The position numbers and the translations under genes are program-made. 47,775 nucleotides of DNA from Caulobacter sp. (GTDB taxonomy: Bacteria; Pseudomonadota; Alphaproteobacteria; Caulobacterales; Caulobacteraceae). Location of the stretch: the NCBI GenBank assembly GCA_017745235.1, contig JAGHZU010000028.1:1-47775 (forward strand). The letters run 5' to 3'. Shown here in pieces: positions 17,834 through 26,583 of this stretch (positions are counted from its first letter, which is position 1; each line of letters starts with the position of its first letter). A model generated the notes under the pieces. The model searched no databases. It saw nothing but the letters and a program-made list of their open reading frames with translations, and was not told the origin of the DNA.

Positions 17834-19161
17834 TTGCCGGCGATCGCCAGGGCGTCCACCAGCAGCGACGGGCTGTTGCTGGCCCCGCGGATCTCCAGGT
17901 CCGCGCCGGCCACCAGGCGGGCGTAGATGTCGACCAGGTTGCCCGCCACGGTGATCTCGGTCACCGGATAGGCGATCTGGCCGTCCTCGAACCAGAAGCC
18001 CGAGCAGCCCACCGACCAGTCGCCGGTGTTGCCGTTCAGCGAGGGGCCGAACATCGAGGTCACCAGAACCCCGGTCTTGGCGTCGGCCAGGAGCCCGGCC
18101 AGGTCGCGCTCGCCCGGCTTGACGGTCAGGTTGTGGGTCGACACGCCCGACGGACCGGCCAGGCCGCGCGAGGCGTGGCCGGTCGACTGCAGGCCCAGCT
18201 GCCGGGCCGAGCTGACGTTCAGCAGCCAGGTGGTCAGCACGCCGTCGTCGATCAGCTTGCGCTCCTCGCAGGCCACGCCCTCGTCGTCGAACGGGGCCGA
18301 GCCCAGGCCGCGCACGCGGAACGGGTCGTCCAGGAGGTCGAAGCCCGGGGCGAAGACCGCCTGGCCCAGCTTGTCCTTCAGGAACGAGGTGCCGCGGGCG
18401 ATCGACGGGCCCGAGATCGCGCCGATCAGCGGGCTGAGCAGCGACATGGCCAGGCGGTTCTCGAAGATCACCGGGGCGGTGGTCGAGGCGATCTTGCGCG
18501 GGTTCAGCTTGGCCACGGCCAGCTCGCCGGCCTTGGCGCCGATGCTTTCGGGGCTGGGCAGGTCGGCGGCGTGGCGGGTCGAGCGGCCCTCGCCCCCGCG
18601 CTCCATGCCCGCGCCTTCTCCGGCGATGGCCGAGGCCGACAGGCCAAAGCCGCTGGCCTGGTGCAGGCCGTCGAAGCCCTCGGAGGTCGCCAGCCGCCAG
18701 GTGGAGGCGCTCCAGGACGAGCTGCCGCCGTCGGAATTGGTCACGCCCGCCACGGCGCGGGCGGCGGCTTCGGCGGCGCGCGCCTGGTCCTCCAGCGTCT
18801 CGGCCGAGGGCTCGGTGGGGTCGTAGAGGTCGAGGTCGCGGAACGGTCCCTTGGCCAGGCGCTCGGCCGGGGCCAGGGCGGCGTAGGGGTCCTCCGGCGC
18901 CAGGCGGGCCATGGCCACGGCCCGGTCGATCAGCTTGGCCCGGCCCTCGGGCGAGATGTCCGAACCCGAGACCGTGGCGCTCTGCCGGCCCACGAACACG
19001 CGCAGGCCGATGTCGCGGGACTCCTCGCGCTCGACCTCCTCCAGGTCGCCCAGGCGCACGCTGACGGAAAGGGATTGGCGCTGCGCGAACACGGCCTCGG
19101 CGGCGTCGGCGCCGGCCTTCCGCGCGGCGGCGAGCACGTCATGCAACAGGTTTTCGTCCAT
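17830..19161 (-). CDS. pmbA: TldD/PmbA-family protein, TldE (PmbA) subunit
   Basis: A 443-residue protein of the TldE/PmbA half of the TldD-TldE heterodimeric metalloprotease, which matures or degrades peptides such as microcin B17 and CcdA in E. coli. The N-terminal domain contains SVSVRLGDLEEVEREESRDI. The C-terminal half contains FDDEGVACEERKLIDDGVLT, NLTVKPGERDLAGLL, FGPSLNGNTGDWSVGCSGFW and a long conserved C-terminus. It lacks the HExxxH zinc site, as expected for TldE; the zinc-bearing partner TldD is encoded at 43265-44695. It is the first gene of the pmbA-cysQ-DUF4170 operon. The peptide substrate in this organism is unknown. Confidence 0.93.
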   Translation of the reverse strand: MDENLLHDVLAAARKAGADAAEAVFAQRQSLSVSVRLGDLEEVEREESRDIGLRVFVGRQSATVSGSDISPEGRAKLIDRAVAMARLAPEDPYAALAPAERLAKGPFRDLDLYDPTEPSAETLEDQARAAEAAARAVAGVTNSDGGSSSWSASTWRLATSEGFDGLHQASGFGLSASAIAGEGAGMERGGEGRSTRHAADLPSPESIGAKAGELAVAKLNPRKIASTTAPVIFENRLAMSLLSPLIGAISGPSIARGTSFLKDKLGQAVFAPGFDLLDDPFRVRGLGSAPFDDEGVACEERKLIDDGVLTTWLLNVSSARQLGLQSTGHASRGLAGPSGVSTHNLTVKPGERDLAGLLADAKTGVLVTSMFGPSLNGNTGDWSVGCSGFWFEDGQIAYPVTEITVAGNLVDIYARLVAGADLEIRGASNSPSLLVDALAIAGK

Positions 19162-19250
19162 GGGGTCTTATGGACGACGGGGAAGGGCGGGGGCAAGGCC
19201 GCAGGCCGGAGCGGGTGCGCTTTCCGCGGCTCCGTGCTAGGCGTGCGGCC

Positions 19251-19595
19251 ATGCGTGTCCTGACCGTTTCCGTCCTTCTCGCGGCCCTGCTGGCCGGTCC
19301 CGCCGTCGCCGCGGCCCGCCTGCCGACCGCCGACCAGGTGGCGGCCTATGTGCGCGAGAACTGGGACGACTACGCCCGGCGCCTGGACGGCGCGCCGGCC
19401 TCGCCGACCCTGCTGGCGGTCAAGGACGTCCGTTGCCGCGACCTGTCGGGCGCGCCCGACTGCGCCTTCACGGTCACCGTGCGCCTGGCCGACGGCGTCC
19501 GGCGCGACCAGGTCCTGGCCAGCAGCTTCGAATGGGCGCCGGACGGCTCGCTGGAAGAAGTGGTCGTCCTGCGCAGCCCGCTGCGGTCGACCTAG
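19251..19595 (+). CDS. Small secreted protein of unknown function
   Basis: A 114-residue protein with a clear Sec signal peptide (MRVLTVSVLLAALLAGPAVA). The start is ATG 19251; upstream codons in the frame would spoil the signal. The mature part includes ADQVAAYVRENWDDYARRL and a beta-rich region with two Cys (VRCRDLSGAPDCAFTVTV) that could form a disulfide. No family is recognised. It is divergent from pmbA with about 90 bp between starts. GC3 is high, which supports a coding role. Confidence 0.72.
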   Translation: MRVLTVSVLLAALLAGPAVAAARLPTADQVAAYVRENWDDYARRLDGAPASPTLLAVKDVRCRDLSGAPDCAFTVTVRLADGVRRDQVLASSFEWAPDGSLEEVVVLRSPLRST

Positions 19596-19619
19596 GCGGC
19601 TTCGATCATCACGGACTTG

Positions 19620-19655
19620 GGCGTCATCCCGGCCGTAGCAGCGAAGTGCCGGACG
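19620..19655. repeat. Relic of a GTCATCCCGGCCG-type intergenic repeat
   Basis: GGCGTCATCCCGGCCGTAGC followed by AGCGAAGTGCCGG resembles the common alphaproteobacterial intergenic palindrome (CGTCATCCCGGCCG...AGCCGGGA), with a decayed right arm. A related start, CCGTCATCCCGCGC, occurs at 40902. Assignment is by eye only. Confidence 0.35.
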
Positions 19656-19703
19656 ACACGGATGATTGGGGCGCGGACGTCGCTTCCACGCTCCCCAGGC
19701 CCC

Positions 19704-20144
19704 TTACGCGATCGCGTAGAACAGCAGCGCCACGGCGCTGAACAGATAGGCCAGCCACGTGCAGATCATGCCGACCGCGCGCGGGATCGAGGCGCCGCCG
19801 CTGTTGGACAGGCCCACCGCGTGCACCAGGCGTCCGGCGAACAGGATCAGGCCCACCACGTGGATGGCCAGGGGCGGGGCGCCGACCATGGCCAGCAGGA
19901 TGATCGCCGCCAGGCCCGCGGGCACGTATTCGCTGGCGTTGCCGAACGCGCGGATGGCGCGGGCCAGCTCGGGAATGCCCTCGTCGCCCAGCGCCACCTT
20001 GTGCTTCTGGCGCAGGCGCACGACGAGGGTCGACAGGATCAGGAGGAGGAAGACGTGCAGCCCCACCCAGAGGGCGGCGGCGTGGCCGGAAGCGGCGATG
20101 TCCATCGACGGGTTGCTCGCGAGACGAAACAGGATTGGCGGCAT
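19704..20144 (-). CDS. MAPEG-family membrane protein
   Basis: A 146-residue, strongly hydrophobic protein with four predicted helices. LRQKHKVALGDEGIPELARAIRAFGNASEYVP is the MAPEG (YecN-type) signature region (charged loop, RAxGN and EYVP). ILFAGRLVHAVGLS is the third helix block. Eukaryotic MAPEG members act on glutathione and eicosanoids; bacterial roles are mostly unknown. An ATG at 20105 (MDIAASGHAAALW) gives a 133-residue version that fits the family length better. The longer start at 20144 is listed because neither has a clear ribosome binding site. It follows the TPR/M14 cluster on the same strand. Confidence 0.85.
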   Translation of the reverse strand: MPPILFRLASNPSMDIAASGHAAALWVGLHVFLLLILSTLVVRLRQKHKVALGDEGIPELARAIRAFGNASEYVPAGLAAIILLAMVGAPPLAIHVVGLILFAGRLVHAVGLSNSGGASIPRAVGMICTWLAYLFSAVALLFYAIA

Positions 20145-20191
20145 AGTTCAGCGTTTGGCGCCGCTGGCAAGCCGGCTCTTGGGGCGGGCGA

Positions 20192-20626
20192 CTAGGCCTT
20201 CATCCGCGCGGCCGCGAACGCCAGGTAGCGGCCGTCCTCGCGGGTGAAGATCTCCGGCCCTGCCAGCGCCAGGGCCCGCCCCAGGGCGTGGGCGGCCGAG
20301 TCCTCGTCGCCGGCGTCCAGCAGGGCCTGGCCCAGGCGCATCCGCAGGAATGGGTTGTCGGTTCCGCCCGGGCACTGGATCGCCGAGCCCAGCGCGTCGA
20401 TCGCCAGGGACGTCTGGCCGGCCTGGAAGGCCACGTCGCCGATCGCGCCCAGGATCCAGGTCGCCGCGTTCCACACCTGCTTGGGTTCGGGCAGCGCCTC
20501 CCAGGCGGCCTCGTAGCGGGCGATCGCCTCGTCGAAGCGCCCCGCCTCGGCCAGGCCGTCGCCCTCGGCCCCCAGGACCTTGATCTGGTCATAGACGGCG
20601 TGCGGCAGTTCGGCGGCGTCGGTCAT
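20192..20626 (-). CDS. Tetratricopeptide-like protein
   Basis: A 144-residue soluble helical protein. At least two TPR-like units are visible: GDGLAEAGRFDEAIARYEAAWEALPEP-type and LRMRLGQALLDAGDEDSAAHALGRAL-type, with VWNAATWILGAIGDVAFQAGQTSLAIDALGSA between them. The start ATG 20626 overlaps the stop of the small upstream gene by four bases (ATGA), which decides it over longer in-frame options. A protein-binding role is likely for a TPR protein; the partner may be the coupled upstream product. No specific function is recognised. Confidence 0.75.
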   Translation of the reverse strand: MTDAAELPHAVYDQIKVLGAEGDGLAEAGRFDEAIARYEAAWEALPEPKQVWNAATWILGAIGDVAFQAGQTSLAIDALGSAIQCPGGTDNPFLRMRLGQALLDAGDEDSAAHALGRALALAGPEIFTREDGRYLAFAAARMKA

Positions 20627-20946
20627 GAGGCGGCTCGCAAGGCTTGGTAGGCTTCCAGGGCGTCGGGATCGACGACGATGTCGGCGCGCTCGGCCCAGTG
20701 GGCGTTGGAGCCCCGGACCTTCACGCCCGAAACCCAATATTCGTCGCCGGTGGCTTCGTCGAAGTGGTTGCCGCTGACGCCGCCGCCCTTCAGCCGGGTC
20801 AGGGCCAGGTCCCGATAATAGACCGTGCGGCCCGAGCGCGAGAACGTGGCCCAGCCGATCCGGGCGCGCACGCCGTCGATCGTCCCGGCCTTGTTCTCCA
20901 CATACATCAGCCGGCGCTCCTGGCCGCGATTGAGCTGGGTCTTCAC
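20623..20946 (-). CDS. Small hypothetical protein coupled to a TPR protein
   Basis: A 107-residue protein from GTG 20946, with GGGAG about 10 bases upstream and only four bases after the M14 peptidase stop. An internal ATG at 20907 is an alternative start. Visible features are a compact basic N-terminus, ARIGWATFSRSGRTVYYRDL, GNHFDEATGDEYWVSGVKV and a closing VVDPDALEAYQALR. No signal peptide or membrane helix is present. I do not recognise a characterised family. Tight coupling (4-bp gap, then ATGA) to both neighbours means it is made with them. GC3 supports it as real. Confidence 0.68.
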   Translation of the reverse strand: MKTQLNRGQERRLMYVENKAGTIDGVRARIGWATFSRSGRTVYYRDLALTRLKGGGVSGNHFDEATGDEYWVSGVKVRGSNAHWAERADIVVDPDALEAYQALRAAS

Positions 20947-20950
20947 CAGT

Positions 20951-22807
20951 TTAAGGCTCCCGCCCGACCGGATAGAGCTTGTAGTGATCGTCGTAATAGG
21001 GCGTCCGAGCGTAGAACCAGGCCAGGCGGGCGTCGGGATCGGCGGCGAACTTCGGGTCCGCCGCCAGCTTCGCCTCGAACTCGGCCTTCAGCCTGGGATC
21101 GGCCGCCAGCATCTTCTCGGCCAGCGGGGCCAGGGCGTAGCCCTCGATATATTCCACCCGCTGCAGCACCTCGGGGAACAGGCCCCAGGCGAAGAAGCTC
21201 TCGTCGCTCTGCGGCTCCAGCAGCAGGGTGACCAGTTCGCCCAGCGGCTGGTCGGTGGGCACGCGCACCGAGCCGGCGGGCCAGGTGACCGTCCGCGTCT
21301 CGTGCGTCACCGGCCCGGCGGCGATCTCCACATGGCCCTCGCTGGCGCGCGTGGCGATCCTGGGCGCGTCGAAGCGGATCATGTCCACCGCCACCGTCCT
21401 CGGCGCGGACAGGGTTTCCATCGCAACGCCATGGGCGCGCAGGCGCTCGATCACGTCGGGCTTGGCCGAGCTGATCCAATAGGCCTTGGCCGGGGTCAAT
21501 TGCAGCGACGGCTCGGCGGCGTAGAGCGGCAGGGACCAGGGCTTGGGGTCGGGCTTGCCCAGCCAGCGCACCTCCTTGCCGCCCGTGGCGGGCGAATCGT
21601 AGGTCTCGTACTGCACGCCCAGGAAGCTGACGGTGCGCAGGGGCTTGTCGCTGGCCGCGCCGCCGAAGCCCGTGCCGAAATTGGCCTCGACCACGGCCGG
21701 GCGCCGGGCGCGATCCGCATCCTCAGCGGCGCGCAGGGCCGCCCCGTCCTTGGCCAGGACCTTCAGGCTCTCCTCGATCAGCACATAGGTCCCCAGCACC
21801 CGCTGGCGATAGGGCTTCAGGGAGTGGTTCTCGACCAGCACCGTGGCGATCCGCGCCGCGTCGCCATAGCCGTTGGAATAGCGCAGCGAGGCCGGCGAGG
21901 AGCCCAGGCCCTTCTTCGGATCGCGGTCGTCCAGGGCGAAGACCAGCTGGCCGGGCACGTGCCCCGCCGCCTTCAGTCCCGCCTGGGTGGCCGGCAGGTA
22001 GGTGTTGTCGAGCCAGGCGCTGGTGGCCTTGGATCGCGCGAAATCGCCCAGATAGCCGGCCCAGCCGTAGGTGATGTCGTACTGGTAGTCCTCGCCGTCG
22101 GTGACGTGGACGTCCATGTAGAGGTCGGGCCGGACCTTGTTGATCAGGCCGATCATCGCCCGCATCTCCGGCGCGTCCAGCTTGCCGTAGTCGCGGTTCA
22201 GGTTGAGGTTCTGGGCCGTGTGCCGCCAGCCCTGGATCACGGGGCCGCGCTGGTTCGGGCGGCTGTAGGGGCTGGCGCGCTCGTGGCCGTCGACGCTGAA
22301 GATCGGCACGAAGACCAGGTTCACCTTGTCGAGCGGGTTGTCCTTGCCGTGGAACGCCCCCCTCTCGAAAGCGATGTCGCGCAGCAGCATCATGCCGGCG
22401 TCCTTGCCGTCGATCTCGCCCGGATGGATGCCGGCCTGGACCAGCAGCACGGGCTTCCTGGGATCGAACGCCGCGCCGTCCTTGCTGGCGTAGACCACCA
22501 GCAGGTCGCGGCCCTCGGGCGACTTGCCGAAGGTCTCCATCCGGATCAGGGGCGAGGCGGCGTCCAGCCTTTCCAGCCAGGCGCGGGTCTCGGAATATGT
22601 AGGCGAGGCCGTCAGGCCGGTCAGCTCGGACGGCGTGATCCAGGGATCGGAAGGCTTGGCGACCAGCTTTTCGCTGGCCCCATGCCACGGCAGGGCGGGC
22701 GGGAGGATATCGTCCCAGGGAGCCTGAGGACCTGTGGGAACCTGCGCCATGCTCGCACCCGCCGTCATCGCGACGGCGATCGCCGCCAGCCCGGTCTTCC
22801 AAGTCAT
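20951..22807 (-). CDS. Secreted M14-family zinc carboxypeptidase
   Basis: A 618-residue periplasmic protein with a signal peptide (MTWKTGLAAIAVAMTAGASMA). The M14 zinc ligands are visible: QAGIHPGEIDGKDAGMMLL gives HxxE, and LYMDVHVTDGED gives the downstream His. The substrate-carboxylate region includes QNLNLNRDYGKLDAPE (NxNRD, Asn-Arg). ATVLVENHSLKPYRQRVLGT contains a candidate catalytic Glu. A long C-terminal extension (about 400-618) is less conserved. Family members remove C-terminal residues from peptides or peptidoglycan stem peptides. It is the first gene of a three-gene unit with the small protein and the TPR protein. Confidence 0.88.
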   Translation of the reverse strand: MTWKTGLAAIAVAMTAGASMAQVPTGPQAPWDDILPPALPWHGASEKLVAKPSDPWITPSELTGLTASPTYSETRAWLERLDAASPLIRMETFGKSPEGRDLLVVYASKDGAAFDPRKPVLLVQAGIHPGEIDGKDAGMMLLRDIAFERGAFHGKDNPLDKVNLVFVPIFSVDGHERASPYSRPNQRGPVIQGWRHTAQNLNLNRDYGKLDAPEMRAMIGLINKVRPDLYMDVHVTDGEDYQYDITYGWAGYLGDFARSKATSAWLDNTYLPATQAGLKAAGHVPGQLVFALDDRDPKKGLGSSPASLRYSNGYGDAARIATVLVENHSLKPYRQRVLGTYVLIEESLKVLAKDGAALRAAEDADRARRPAVVEANFGTGFGGAASDKPLRTVSFLGVQYETYDSPATGGKEVRWLGKPDPKPWSLPLYAAEPSLQLTPAKAYWISSAKPDVIERLRAHGVAMETLSAPRTVAVDMIRFDAPRIATRASEGHVEIAAGPVTHETRTVTWPAGSVRVPTDQPLGELVTLLLEPQSDESFFAWGLFPEVLQRVEYIEGYALAPLAEKMLAADPRLKAEFEAKLAADPKFAADPDARLAWFYARTPYYDDHYKLYPVGREP

Positions 22808-22825
22808 GTACGCCCTCCCGACTGC

Positions 22826-22931
22826 GGCGGCCCCCCTCTGGCCCTTCGGGCCGCCTCCCCTTGAGGGGAGGATCTGTCGCCGCCGGCCGCTCGCCTCAGG
22901 GGGAGCCGTCGCGAAGCGACCGGGGGGGGGG
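22826..22931. repeat. GC-rich intergenic repeat with three hairpins
   Basis: Three consecutive perfect hairpins occur here: GGCCCTTCGGGCC (22840-22852), CCTCCCC-TTGA-GGGGAGG (22854-22871) and GTCGCGAAGCGAC (22908-22920), then a run of nine to ten G. The layout mirrors the repeat after purD (4540-4606). It lies between folE and the M14 peptidase gene. Confidence 0.7.
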
Positions 22932-22954
22932 AACCGCTCTCGCGGGCAGGCCTA

Positions 22955-23596
22955 CTATTTCCGCGTCACCAGGTCCATGAACCGCTGCTGCAGGACCTTG
23001 TCGGTCTTGAACACGCCGCGGAACTGGGTGGTGATCGTCGAGACGTCGTGGTGGTGGACGCCGCGCGTCGACATGCACTGGTGCTCGGCGTCGATCAGCA
23101 CGGCCACGCCGGCGGCGCTGAGGTGGTCCTCGATGGCGTCGGCGATCTGCATGGTCATGGTCTCCTGGGTCTGGAGGCGCTTGGCGAAGATCTCGACCAG
23201 GCGCGCCAGCTTCGACAGGCCCACGACCTTGCCGGTCGGCATGTAGGCCACCCAGGCCTTGCCCAGGAACGGCGCCATGTGGTGCTCGCAGTGGCTCTGC
23301 ACGTCGATGCCGCGCAGCATGACCATGTCGTCATAGCCCTGCACGTCCTCGAAGGTGCGGGAAAGCTCCTTGGCCGGATCGCCCTGGTAGCCGGCGAACC
23401 ATTCGCCGTAGGCGTCGACCACGCGCTGGGGCGTGTCGAGAAGGCCTTCGCGGTCGGGGTTGTCGCCGGCCCAGGCCAGCAGGGTCCGGACGGCGGCCAT
23501 GGCCTCGTCTCGGGTGGGGCGCTGGGCGGGTTCAAGATCAAGACCGGTGTTCGTATCGAGACCGATCAGGGTTCGCTCGCGGGTCAGTGCGTCCAT
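22955..23596 (-). CDS. folE: GTP cyclohydrolase I
   Basis: A 213-residue cytoplasmic enzyme that converts GTP to 7,8-dihydroneopterin triphosphate, the first step of folate and pterin synthesis. IDVQSHCEHHMAPFLGKAWV holds the zinc ligands (Cys and His). GLSKLARLVEIFAKRLQTQE, LIDAEHQCMSTRGV (third zinc ligand Cys) and TTQFRGVFK are the remaining FolE motifs. ATG 23596 is chosen; a GTG seven codons upstream is possible. The N-terminal about 30 residues are variable. It is divergent from cysS across about 200 bp. Confidence 0.96.
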   Translation of the reverse strand: MDALTRERTLIGLDTNTGLDLEPAQRPTRDEAMAAVRTLLAWAGDNPDREGLLDTPQRVVDAYGEWFAGYQGDPAKELSRTFEDVQGYDDMVMLRGIDVQSHCEHHMAPFLGKAWVAYMPTGKVVGLSKLARLVEIFAKRLQTQETMTMQIADAIEDHLSAAGVAVLIDAEHQCMSTRGVHHHDVSTITTQFRGVFKTDKVLQQRFMDLVTRK

Positions 23597-23794
23597 GTGC
23601 GGGAAGGGTCTTTCCACGGGCTGAGTTGCGCCAGGACGCCCTTCGCCCCGGAATTACGCGTGCCACCCGTTTCACATACGGCCGGGCGAGCGAATTAGAC
23701 GCATCGCGACATGGCCCTCGCCGTATCTGGAAGCTATATGGGGCCCGCTCCGTCCCGGAGCAACACCTCTGTTACGTCAGATTGCCGCGATCCA

Positions 23795-25183
<1,389 letters not shown>

Positions 25184-25202
25184 GCTCGCTCCTCCAGAAC
25201 CT

Positions 25203-25322
25203 CGCTCATCCCCGCCGAATGCGGGACCCAAGCCGGGTCAAAAGGATGAGCCCCGGCCCGCTCGGCTCGTTTCGTTCGAGACGGACAGTCCGCTTGGCTC
25301 CCCGCTTTCGCGGGGATGAGCG
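25203..25322. repeat. 120-bp element with perfect 13-bp terminal inverted repeats
   Basis: CGCTCATCCCCGC at 25203-25215 is exactly inverted at 25310-25322 (GCGGGGATGAGCG). Inside, CCCCGCTTTCGCGGGG forms a further hairpin at the right end. The element fills the whole gap between cysS and the SRPBCC gene, and one possible ATG of that gene (25316) lies inside the right end. The structure resembles a MITE or palindromic intergenic unit; no target-site duplication is obvious. Confidence 0.7.
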
Positions 25323-25330
25323 GTAGTGAT

Positions 25331-25804
25331 ATGGACCCACCCATGAAACGAGCTGTCGAACATCGCATCGGTATCCAGGCCCCCGCCGAGATCGTCTGGG
25401 AGATCGTCTCCGACTTCGAAGGCTGGAAGGAGTGGAACCCGCTCTACACCAAGGCCTCCGGCGAGATGCGCATCGGCACGGCCCTGGAGCTGGAGGAAGT
25501 CCTGCCCGGCCAGCCGGCGCGGGTCATCACCCCGGTCGTCCAGGACTGGGTGCCCTACGAGCAGTTGCACTGGCGCTCGACCAAGGTCGGCGGCTTCGTC
25601 ACGGCCATCCGCTATCTCGAGATCGAGAACATGGGTCCGGCCAGCTCCACCTTCTCGAACGGCGAGCTCTACATGGGCCTGCTGGTGCGGCTGGTGCCGC
25701 GCGACGAGCGCCGCAAGCTCAAGGCCGCCTTCACGGCCATGGGCGAGGCCTTGCGCGATCGCGCCGAGGCCATCTGGTCGCAGCGCCAGAAGGCCCCCAT
25801 CTAG
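25331..25804 (+). CDS. SRPBCC (START-like) domain protein
   Basis: A 157-residue soluble protein. VEHRIGIQAPAEIVWEIVSD and FEGWKEWNPLYTKASGEM are the typical opening of SRPBCC/polyketide-cyclase-like ligand-binding domains. A helix-grip fold is implied by LHWRSTKVGGFVTAIRYLEI and a C-terminal helix (AAFTAMGEALRDRAEAIW). No ligand can be assigned. Possible starts are 25316 (inside the repeat), 25331 and 25343; the middle one is listed. It ends five bases before the IscU-like gene, so the two are likely co-expressed. Confidence 0.8.
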   Translation: MDPPMKRAVEHRIGIQAPAEIVWEIVSDFEGWKEWNPLYTKASGEMRIGTALELEEVLPGQPARVITPVVQDWVPYEQLHWRSTKVGGFVTAIRYLEIENMGPASSTFSNGELYMGLLVRLVPRDERRKLKAAFTAMGEALRDRAEAIWSQRQKAPI

Positions 25805-25809
25805 ATCCC

Positions 25810-26274
25810 ATGATCGACGACCTCTACTCGGCGCGGATCCTGACCCTGGTGGCGAACATGCCGCGCGCGGGCCGTCTCGCCGCGCCGGACGCCAGCGCCG
25901 AGAAGACCGCCAAGCTGTGCGGCAGCCGCATCGTCGTCGACGTGGCCCTGGACGAGGCGGGCAGGGTCGCCGACTTCGCCCAGGACGTGGCCGCCTGCGC
26001 CCTGGGCCAGGCCTCCGCCGCCGTGCTGGGCGCGGCGGTGGTCGGGGCCGATCTCGCCGAGATTGAGTTGGCCCGCGACGCCTTGCACGCTATGCTCAAG
26101 TCGAACGGTCCGCCTCCCCTGGGCCGCTTTTCGGAGCTCGCCGTGCTGGAGCCGGTCAAGGACTATCCCGCCCGTCACGCCTCGACGCTGCTGGCGTTCG
26201 AGGCCACGGCCGAGGCTGTCCGCAAGGCCACAGCGGCGAGGGAAACCCGAACTAGCCGCGCCGGCGCCGCTTGA
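25810..26274 (+). CDS. IscU/NifU-like Fe-S scaffold-family protein lacking the third Cys
   Basis: A 154-residue protein of the NifU N-terminal (IscU-like) family. AKLCGSRIVVDVALDEAGRV gives the first ligand Cys (C37) and DVAACALGQASAAVLG the second (C63, equivalent to C-SA). The third ligand position, normally within a segment like IHCSIL, reads YPARHASTLLAF, with Ala at about residue 124, so one of the three cluster ligands is missing. A true scaffold role is therefore uncertain; it may bind a cluster with another ligand or act as a carrier or regulatory paralogue. The gene starts five bases after the SRPBCC gene and precedes yidD by 54 bp. There is no ribosome binding site of note, which suggests coupling. 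Confidence 0.82.
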   Translation: MIDDLYSARILTLVANMPRAGRLAAPDASAEKTAKLCGSRIVVDVALDEAGRVADFAQDVAACALGQASAAVLGAAVVGADLAEIELARDALHAMLKSNGPPPLGRFSELAVLEPVKDYPARHASTLLAFEATAEAVRKATAARETRTSRAGAA

Positions 26275-26328
26275 TCGGTATTTGTCGCTAGTCGATAAGT
26301 CCCCGACTCCGTTCGCGAAAGCGCCGGC

Positions 26329-26583
26329 ATGACACTCTACGAACGCACCGTCGACCTGGGCCTGAAGGCCTACAAGACGACGCTATCGCCCTTCATCGGG
26401 CGTCAGTGCCGCTATCTCCCGACCTGCTCGGAATATGCGGCCCAGGCGCTCAAGGATCATGGACCCCTGAAGGGGTCCTGGCTCGCGGTGGGACGGATTT
26501 GCCGATGCAATCCGTTCGGCGGCTCGGGGTACGACCCGCCGCCTCCGCCGGCGACGCCGCGCAAGTGGACATGTGAAGAATGA
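26329..26583 (+). CDS. yidD: Membrane protein insertion efficiency factor YidD
   Basis: An 84-residue protein. The classic block is LSPFIGRQCRYLPTCSEYAA then GPLKGSWLAVGRICRCNPFG, ending with GGSGYDPPP. YidD is a small inner-face membrane-associated protein that assists YidC-dependent insertion. Its usual place is beside rnpA/yidC; here it lies between the IscU-like gene and thrS, an arrangement seen in some alphaproteobacteria. Its stop overlaps the thrS ATG by four bases (ATGA). Confidence 0.95.
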   Translation: MTLYERTVDLGLKAYKTTLSPFIGRQCRYLPTCSEYAAQALKDHGPLKGSWLAVGRICRCNPFGGSGYDPPPPPATPRKWTCEE

